This document shows, in pieces, positions 55,601-64,000 of a DNA stretch of 64,000 bases (position 1 is the stretch's first letter; every line of letters starts with the position of its first letter). The notes beneath the pieces were generated by a model that worked only from the letters and a program-made list of their open reading frames with translations, was not told the DNA's origin and ran no database searches. This stretch comes from Cololabis saira. Taxonomy: Eukaryota > Chordata > Actinopteri > Beloniformes > Belonidae. The DNA is taken from NCBI RefSeq assembly GCF_033807715.1, contig NC_084599.1, forward strand, positions 7,329,125 through 7,393,124, in the 5' to 3' direction. The translations under genes and the position numbers were made by a program.

Positions 55601-58600
55601 GAGTCCACTACATCAACTCGCTAACAGCGTTTTAAGAGGCTGCAAACAATCCTACTATCATTCACAGTTTTCCTCTTTTTATGTTGAAGACAAAACACAT
55701 CTCCACATTTCCTCTACGAATAAAAATAAAAATAACGCTACCAATGACAGACAGAGGTTCAGTAACAACCACAGAATGACGAGGCTCTTGCACACGTAAA
55801 AGCTGATAGTAGAACCAAACATTACGTTTTCATAGAAGGCCCATTAGTAGACCTTTTGAGGAACATTTTAACTAAAGCAGGTCTTTTCAGCAGCATCTTT
55901 CCCAGTAAGATCCTCCCTGGGCCACTTGGTTATATACGCCCCGTCTTGCTAATGACTTTACATTTAACAAGATTAAGCCCTGACGATGATGATTTTACAC
56001 CTACATTTACTAAATAGTTGACTAAATTGCTGTTATTTGAGTAACTTGGTTCAGGCGCTTTGATTTGCCCGTGACTTTAGAATATGAAGTGATAACCCGC
56101 AGCTATGTGATTCACACTAAAGGACTGTTTTACATTGCCGAAGGGGAGATGCTAGGTTCTCCCCCTTCTTACAAACGGATGTTATTCACAGCAATATGCA
56201 AAATGTTATCACCTGGGATTCTCAAACAAAGTAGACTCCAGCATTAAAACATGAAAAGCCATTATTCAAAGAAGTTTTATCTTGTTTGTTTTCATGGCAT
56301 CCTAAAATATATGACTTACTGCATATGTAATGTGCTATTATATACAATAATCCTGGCCCTGCTGTATTTCATGTTGAAACATTTCACCAAACATGTTAAG
56401 CACGTTTGTATATTTCAGCTATATGGGGGGGGGGGAATTTTACATCTGTGTTTTTAATTTTTGTCTACCTGCTGATGAATAAAAATTAAAAAAAGCCTCT
56501 CCTGCTGACAGAGCTGAAAAGTGCTGACCTCTGTGCATTACTTTGCAAAGTGTTGGTCGGATTTGTCTCGGGGCAACGCGTGCAGAAAAAGTGCATCTTC
56601 TAGCCCTTGATCAATTCATGCAGGAAAGCAGCAGAGGAGGGGAGGCATGTTTGGAACGAGTTGTTTCTTCTGCTGCTGCAGCGACACCGGCTTTAACAAT
56701 GCTGTAAAGCATAATGACGGTCCCTTAGAACAGCACCATGATCACAGGCAGTAAAACTATGCAGATGGTGGCAGATGATCAGCGCCATCTGAATAGCATA
56801 CAAATGACTGCGGTCTAATAAAGTGTACTATGAATCCCAACAGGACAAAGGCGCCGTAATGGGCACCTCTGGGATAATAGATAGGCTGATGATGTCGGTG
56901 TTTTTTTTTATGGCAGCAGACTTTTCATTTGTGGGAAGTTATAGAAGTTATTTGTAGAAAGCAGCAAAAAGCATGTGCTCTTGTTGCCCATTAAATCCCA
57001 AATGAAGGGCGAGTGTGTTCCTATTGTATGTCCTCTATCTGTTAATACAGCTGGATATTTACTGAGGCAATTCAGGTTAAGTACCTCCGATACAACGTGG
57101 AGTCCCAGCTGGGATTTCAACCTTCTGGTCACATGTCTGGCCCTTTAAACATCCTTGCTAATTAGGTTGTGGGTAGATTTCAGACATTCTTTGGGAGGCT
57201 AAGCTTTATTATTATACCAAGTCTTTCATCACAATTACTCATCTGTTATGTATTTTGCAGTATCAGCAGTGATTATGTCCCTTTGATGCAGGATAGGAAT
57301 TGCATGCATTTCTACAGAGAACTCAAAGGAGGTGATGTACATGGAAATACCAGGAAAGTCAAAGCTGAAAACTCAGATTTGCACACATCTCTGAGCAGTT
57401 ATATGACTTAGAGAATGATCCAGAAAACATTTGACATAACAGGACGTGTGTCTTCCTGGGCAACATCTTATTCAGGTTAGTTTAGCAGGACGGTGCCTGT
57501 AGTTTAGACCTGTCTTGAACATGCATGGTGTTAGATTAGAGGTGAATCAGACAATGGTGAACATGGACTTGTATTCAACTGAAATTGGCTTGATATTTTT
57601 ACAAAATTGCAACAAATAAGTATCTGATTCTTGATTAGGTCACAGTATTTTCAAAATAAAAGGCTAGTCAGTAAAGCTATTAAAAATCAGTTCCCTTGTT
57701 CTTTGTTAAACCAAGATTCAAATCAATGAGCAAGTTAGATATTTACATGTTTTTTGTTGCATTTAAGGGAATTTCCTTATGATTAGGGTTAAGAAACTAC
57801 AATGACGAGACCACAGCAAAGAGCGTCAGTAACTCTCACTGGGGAAAAATTATAAATAGACAAAAGCAACCTTTGACTAGGCTATTCCACTGCAAATGTA
57901 AAGAAAGACACACATTTCTAATCATCACCTCTCACAAGTTAGTCTACCCCGCACGGCGACAGAATTAGTTCCATGGGTTTTATGTATAAAAGTCTTGATG
58001 TTTGAAGCTGTGAGGCTGTAATTGGTAAACTCCAGTTCCAAGGCAGTAATGCTCAACTGTGGCAATGAATGCTTATCAAGGTACAGCGCGCCTTATAGCA
58101 TATAAAAATACCATATTGGCATTTTAACAAGGTTTAAATTTTGATTTTTATTGGAGAGAAGATCTTTAAAAAACATTTCATAGTCACTTCAAATTCAAGG
58201 CAACATCATGAGCAGGTTTAAATCTCCTGGCACAACAGCTACCTCACGGGGCATCGACTCATATCTCTCCACGGGGAGTCAGAAATTTGACAACTGAACA
58301 GTGCAAAGGAGCATATTAACTACGGTATCAACAGAAATAAAAGTCACGATGTGCCTACAAAAGTGTTCAACAGAAAGAATATAATAAATGAGCTCTAATG
58401 TAAAAGAAATATATGAGGGATGGATTCTGGTTAAGAGGATAACAAACTAAAACAGAGAGGTTTACAATCATGGATCAGCAGGATGTGGACCAAAATAAGG
58501 GTGAGGGATACAACACCAGGGAGGAGTGTAACAATTTTACAAACAACAATGTCTCTTTATAAGGCAAGATAATCCAAGTCTTCCATATCTTAAAGTCAGC

Positions 58601-59164
58601 TGATATTGTTGGTTGAACTTGCAGTGACCACATGGAAACTGTCAAGAGCTGGAGGCTTCTGCACAAAAAAACCCCAAAACTAAAACATTTTCCAGACAGC
58701 AGACTTTATGAGGCTTGTAAAAATCATTAGCAACGAGGTCATAAAGATGAAAATATAATCATACTTTTCAGGGCGAGTGGTTTTGTGTTTAATAGCATTT
58801 TAAAGAAGATATTGTGTAACTTTAGTAATAACACATCAAAAATCCAAGAATTGTTACATTTTTGCTGAGGTTTTTTAAGACTTTTATTGCCATCTCTTAA
58901 TTTCTTATGAGCAGTGTTATGAGAGAGTCCTGCAGGTCAAGATTATGAACAAATGTTTATGTCCATCAATAAACATGCAACAAGAAGAAAACTTTCGAAA
59001 AGTCAAGTAATTCCTCTGTCAGATAACGTAGAGTTGGTTCTCTAAGCTAGTGACGTGTAGTAGAGATCAATAAATGTGTCATTTTAAGTGGAAATCCATT
59101 TTTAACATCAAAATGTTATCGGTGTAATTTTCCAAGTTGCAGCTGACAGGTTTTTTTTTTGCGT
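55601..59164. other. Gene-free sequence
   Basis: No convincing gene. 56560-56890 is more balanced and repeat-free and may be constrained. The remainder is AT-rich, with scattered poly-T and a G-run at 56424-56435. Confidence 0.4.
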
Positions 59165-59303
59165 GGGTGTGTGTATGTGTGTGTATGTGTGTGTATGTGT
59201 GTGTATATGTGTGTATGTGTGTGTATGTGTGTGTATATGTGTGTATGTGTGTGTATGTGTGTGTATGTGTGTGTATGTGTGTGTATGTGTGTGTATGTGT
59301 GTG
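59165..59303. repeat. Octanucleotide (GTGTGTAT)n array
   Basis: About 17 nearly exact 8-bp units with occasional GTATAT variants. Confidence 0.95.
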
Positions 59304-60190
59304 ACTATCATCATTAATGTTGTGTTCTGACATGTCAGCCAAAGCGGAAATCTTAAGGATCATAAGTTAAAAGGTAAGATTTATTTTGGGACAGTTCACT
59401 TGTGAAACATCATGAGTTGTGGTACTTCCTTGCTATTTTTATTATTAACCTTTCTTTAAACAGGAAAATAAACTTCAGAGATATAAAATCTCTTTGTCAA
59501 GAGTGCCCTGACCAAGACAGGCAGCAGTTATGAGCATGAGTTACAAAACCCATGTAACAACACTAAACATAAAATACATACAGTACTTAAGCACCACAAA
59601 AATAACATCATCAAAGACTGCTTATATAAAGATCTAAAATGACCATTTATTTTAGAACTTTAAATCTTTTCATAGGTCATCGTAATCATGCTGACGGTAA
59701 TCTTAACATCCACAGAAGCTTGTTGACCATTATTCAAAACTTCTTAACAGTCTGAATCTTTGCCAATAGCAGTTTTTTTCTGGATTTGACTACAGTTTGA
59801 GGCCGTAACGCAGGTCACACCCACTGTTTTTGTGCTCAGGGCGAAGCATTTCTGAAAAGTTTGCTCTACATTTGGAAATCAAGTAATCTGCCCTGATTTG
59901 TGATCACTTGATTGGGATATAACAAGTGATTTTTGTGACAAATACTTTCTCCATTATCACTCTGGGCATGAATCATGATGTGGTTGAAACATTATCATAT
60001 CAACCTCTTTTAGTAGTTTATAGAATGAATTAACCGATACAAAGGTATCTCTACTTTTGCTTTACATTTCATGTGTAATTAATTCATTAATTAGTCATTT
60101 TATTTTATTTGCTATTTAAACTTGGAACAATGTGTTTCTTTGTATATTTAACGGAGTATGTTTTCTGCTCTCGTGTTCAAGGTTTTCAAC
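59304..60190. other. Gene-free, AT-rich sequence
   Basis: Nothing recognised. Confidence 0.4.
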
Positions 60191-60237
60191 CTACTACTAC
60201 TATTACTACTATTACTACTACTACTACTACTACTACT
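60191..60237. repeat. (TAC)n microsatellite
   Basis: CTA/TAC trinucleotides with two TAT interruptions. Confidence 0.95.
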
Positions 60238-60689
60238 GTCACCCTACTGTACCCAACCATTACCACTACCTCTGCTACTACAACCAAGAAACCCCTTCAT
60301 CACCACTCAAAAAAGAACTTCAATAAAAAACAAAAGGGGGAAACAGATTGGAGTTGTTCCTTACATTGACCAAACTCTTTCAAGTTGGAGTAGAAACTGA
60401 GGGCAAAATCAAACAAAACACCAAACAACTTGACACCTATTTTTATGAACACACTATACTTACTAGCAAAGTGGGTGTGAATCAGTGAACTGAAAAAGCA
60501 CATTGTTTGGGACAGCGTACAACCCCCCCCAAACTGCCACACACATTTCCATATACACACATCTGCTTCATTTGTGCCGCACATAGACTATGTTAAACTG
60601 TGGGATGCAGCATAAGGCTACCCTTTAACCTCTGAATCTCGACTGAACTGTGCATAATTGGTTGGTCAACTCTTTTGCTAATTAGTGTA
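60238..60689. other. Gene-free spacer
   Basis: Nothing recognised. Confidence 0.4.
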
Positions 60690-61160
60690 GCATTAATGTG
60701 CGCAGCCTCCGGCTAGCGCGGTGCCAGAGTTGCAGGGGGAATGTGGGGGCTGGCATCGCCCCGTCTAGCATCCACCATTAATACTTGCCTATAGTCAGCC
60801 TGCTGTGACGTGAGAGCACTCCAGACCCGTTCCAGTGGGGCGAAGGCTCAGAGCTCCCCCCGTATCTTCAGTGTCCTTGCACAGAGGACCAGTGATGTCA
60901 GATTTATTCCTTTGTCATCCCTCACCCTTTAAACTCGTTAAAAGCATGCGACCCCTGACACTCCTCAGCAGGCTGCCCTTACCGCCGACGGGGCAGCGTC
61001 GAATGGTGACTGATGTTGGCAAGCAGCGTGCTGCCAAATACCCTGGCCGGCATGCCCAGTCGTGGATGTTGATTTCAATTAACTTAATCACATGCTTGAA
61101 TACTGACTTCTCTCATTCAAAGGCTCTCTCTTTAGAGGAAGTTTACTCTTCCTGAATATT
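60690..61160. promoter_or_regulatory. Candidate conserved non-coding element
   Basis: Repeat-free GC-balanced block with ATTAATGTGCGCAGCC, CCACCATTAATACTTGCC and TTTCAATTAACTTAATCAC. The 106-codon frame through it has no domain. Regulatory role is inferred. Confidence 0.3.
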
Positions 61161-61820
61161 CCCTCAACTGCCACCTCTGCAATTCGGGTAGAATATTTTT
61201 CCTTTTGTGCAAATCGGGTAAATCAGGTAAATAGATTTACTTCTGTGACGCTCTTGTTAATGGTGGGTTCCTCGGTTGTGTTAGCTAAGACATTTCGGCT
61301 GCAGCTTGCCAACTCTTGTTGGTCATTAGGAGTTGGGGTAAAGGGGCAGGGGAGTTAGGCTAATGGTGTGAAAGCTACCCTGATAATCAGTCTGAACAGT
61401 GGTTGGTCGTGATAGCTGGTGGCTGCCTGGCGTTTGGCTGATTGATGTTGGCTCCCATGTGGACCCCACTGTGTACACACTGTCACTGTGGTGAATCCCA
61501 TAATGTAGTGGCAAGCTCTGTAATCTGCTGTGCTGGCCAAACGGAGGCATGCAGGGTATCACAAGACTGTGATCACTTACATGATGTGACAGAGTTTGGG
61601 CAGTTTCATTAACACTTAGTGTAGCTTTTTAAGGAAATTAGCTCGATACAAGTCAGGGTCAAGTTTTTAAGTGTTTTGTTGCGACTATTTATTCTTTCTT
61701 CCTTTATCAAAAAAATGTAACACATGTCAACATTTGTATTTTCCAACGTTTTATCATGCATCAGTTGTGAATAGTCTTTCTACTGATCCCCAACGTCTGT
61801 GGAAGAGGGGGGGCATCCCT
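61161..61820. other. Gene-free spacer
   Basis: Nothing recognised. Ends at the TTAA target of the MITE. Confidence 0.4.
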
Positions 61821-61824
61821 TTAA

Positions 61825-62313
61825 AGAGGACCTATTATGGCATGTAATACCTATTTTAAACAGGCCTTGAATGTCTTAAAAACAAGCTTTTGATTGTTTT
61901 TGCTAAATAAATTAGAAATTCAGCCTGTGAGCCATGTCTTTATCTTCCCATTCTCTAACCTCATTATCTATGCAGGATTCTGAGTAGGCGGGGCTATGAT
62001 AATGAGGCTCTGTGCTGATTGGCTGCCTGAATGACGTGATACACCACTACGAAAAAATGGAGGAAGCTCCGGCCGGTGGAGTTAGTTGTGGGCGTAGTTT
62101 CACGCATCGGAGGCCAACCTATGTAAATCGCTCCCGTTGTTACGTAACGACGAGAGCAGAATCTGAACGGCTCGTAGATCCACATCACACTGGACGGCTC
62201 ATCCGGGCGGCTGTACAGACACTGCAGAATTTGGTTGCTTTCCTCCTTCTATGAGGAGACCACTTTATACATGTTAAAGCAAGAGAAAACCTGTTTTTCA
62301 TAATAGGTCCCCT
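61825..62313 (-). mobile_element. TTAA-target MITE, copy 3 (full length, inverted)
   Basis: Termini AGAGGACCTATTATGG and CATAATAGGTCCCCT are flanked by TTAA (61821-61824 and 62314-62317). At 489 bp it aligns as the reverse complement of copy 2 (shared GCATAGATAATGAGG-type and CCGGCCGG blocks) and keeps an imperfect internal hairpin at 62131-62156. Confidence 0.8.
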
Positions 62314-62317
62314 TTAA

Positions 62318-63159
62318 ATATTTATAATGTCGCTGCGTAGGCCGGCTCTGGGGCCCTCAGACCAGAGCGATGCTACTCTCACCTATCCCCTTCCACAGCA
62401 CAAAGTCAGAGATAAGTGCTTCTCCAGAGACAGACCCTTTCCCATAAATTGCTTTCCACATCTGTGTAAGAATATCCACAATGTGCATGTTTAACATGTG
62501 ACCATTAATCACAGTAGGACAGTCAATTAAAGCCATCAGAGCCCCAGGAACCCCAGCTGGGAGCGTGCACGGGCAAAATATTACAGGGGGGCTTCAACAA
62601 ACACATTTATGGCTTTAACTAATTAATATTTTTTTCAAATAATGCTGTCTACCGAGAACCAGTGACTGACTTTCATGCTGGTGGGGATGGCTACAGCTGA
62701 GCAGGTAAGGTTAAACTGTGTTAAAGTATCAGTCAACAAACGAGTCGTTGATATTCGTGCTTTGTTTTGCTCAGGTTCAGGTTGGTAAACCATCCACATA
62801 CATCGTCTACTGCATTAAAAACATGTGTAGCCATACTCAATGGCTAAAGTTTTAATTTTTTGGCATTTGAATTTGTTCTTTTCAGAGGTCATATATATAT
62901 ATAAAAAAAAATGTCATCCCAACTGTTTGCCTGCGTTGTGTACTAAAAAGGTCTTGTCCAAATGAACTGGATCTTGTTTTGTCCGATTTTCACATCTTTT
63001 AGTTGGAAACAGGGTGTAACTTCTCATTTCATCCTGTATGGAGCCAAATCAAGGCCAAAAGTTTTGCTAATTTGAAAATGAAATTGTAATTGAAAAACTA
63101 AGATTTGAACCTGAAAATTCAAGTTTTGATTATGAATTATTTGAATGAATTATTATTTT
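62318..63159. other. Gene-free spacer
   Basis: 62330-62600 is more balanced, with GACCATTAATCACAG and GTCAATTAAAGCC words; the rest is AT-rich. Confidence 0.4.
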
Positions 63160-63330
63160 ACGGTTTCAATTTTTTTTTTCAGTATCAGATCTTTTTTTCG
63201 GTTTCAGATGCTTTTTTTCAGTTTCAAATCTTTTTTGGCATTTTGACTTTTGGCCCTGATCTGGCGTAGGGGGCGTGGCCTCAACTGAAAGGGGCGTGGT
63301 ATCAACTGAGAAGGGCGTGGTATCATGAGT
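63160..63330. repeat. Two adjacent short tandem arrays (about 20 bp and 21 bp periods)
   Basis: First, four imperfect TTTCAGAT plus poly-T units near 63164, 63184, 63202 and 63222. Second, GGGCGTGG at 63271, 63292 and 63313, exactly 21 bp apart, separated by TCAACTGA-type spacers. Confidence 0.75.
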
Positions 63331-64000
63331 GACAGCATAACAGAGAAGGCAGGGGACTCAGTCATGTTACCTTCAGGAAACGTAGGTTGCACAAGTTATC
63401 AGTAGAAGTATGATTCAACACTTTATATACACCATATTCATGTGATTGGCATTGGAAAAAACTGACACTAGTGAAACATTTCTGTTTAAAAAGCTGTTTT
63501 AGACTGTACTTGGCTTGACTTTAAAGTGTGGCTGTCAAACTGTACAATCTGGCATAGCTTATTGCTCTTATACTGTGATTGGTGCCAAGTATCATACTTC
63601 TATATGATGTGATAAAATGATAAAATGTTGGAAAATAGCATGTGTGAACTGTCCCGACCCACAGCAGTGAGGATTACTTCTCCAGGTTTCTTGGGTGGGC
63701 TCTCCGTCACTGGGAGTGGTCTCTGCAGGTTCAAACAAGAGATATTAAAAAAATCAACGAGTGATTTGTGATTTTCTTTCATTCACATCAGGAAACATTC
63801 AACTAAAAACAAAAGTCGGTTTAAAGAACTTCCACTTTTGTGAAACTAAAACTGATGTAACAACATCTGTTCATGAAGTTCTTAACTCTGACAGGAGAAA
63901 TCATGTTCATGTAACAGAAAGGAAGCATTGTTGCGTCCACCTCATTCGTGGTCATTCAGACCTCCATTATAGACTTTTTTGTTATCAGCCTCTTATCAAA
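63331..64000. other. Gene-free sequence to the window end
   Basis: Nothing recognised. Any gene starting near the edge would be cut. Confidence 0.4.

Noticed and set aside
59079..59363. Thr-His-rich frames
   Set aside because: Translation of the octanucleotide microsatellite.

Overview
The window looks like intergenic DNA from a ray-finned (teleost) fish. Nothing in it is organised like a prokaryotic genome: there are no operons or ribosome binding sites, ORF density is very low, microsatellites are long, and polyadenylation signals are present. Most recognisable sequence is a mixture typical of fish genomes: hAT, PIF/Harbinger-like, TTAA-target and CACTA/EnSpm-like non-autonomous DNA transposons, L2/CR1-type LINE fragments, a tRNA-derived SINE, a solo LTR and a miniature LTR element. 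All family names come from visible motifs, target-site duplications and memory; no database was searched.

Layout. 1-7 kb: a decayed C2H2 zinc-finger gene (about 948-2250), a truncated TTAA-type MITE with a perfect 37-bp hairpin, a possible zinc-finger-like 3' exon, an 87-bp PIF/Harbinger-like MITE, a complete but miniature two-LTR element (3940-4540), a large snap-back CACTA-like element and a LINE remnant. 7-10 kb: the only convincing intact gene, a single-exon 734-codon coiled-coil protein (7573-9777) made of two nearly identical tandem 320-residue units plus a basic C-terminal tail, with its own poly(A) signal. 10-22 kb: a full-length TTAA MITE, LINE 3' ends, a solo LTR and a 520-bp hAT element. 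22-43 kb: mostly gene-free, with long (ATT)n and (AT)n arrays, a pair of related dispersed repeats, a 1-kb hAT element inside an (AT)n array, an adjacent minus-strand LINE reverse-transcriptase fragment and a tRNA-SINE. 43-64 kb: two more copies of the 1-kb hAT element, a LINE tail, Z-DNA-prone (ACGC)n/(AC)n, a second PIF-like element, a third TTAA MITE in opposite orientation and a 21-bp-periodic GC-box repeat.

Between the repeats, several stretches are repeat-poor, compositionally complex and rich in homeodomain, octamer or TGACAG-like words (near 18.8, 20.9, 38.5, 39.1, 46.6, 48.2, 51.6 and 60.8 kb). They resemble the conserved non-coding elements of a developmental regulatory desert, but that is inference and only cross-species alignment can settle it. 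There is no multi-gene system here. The most interesting items are the internally duplicated coiled-coil gene and the miniature LTR element.
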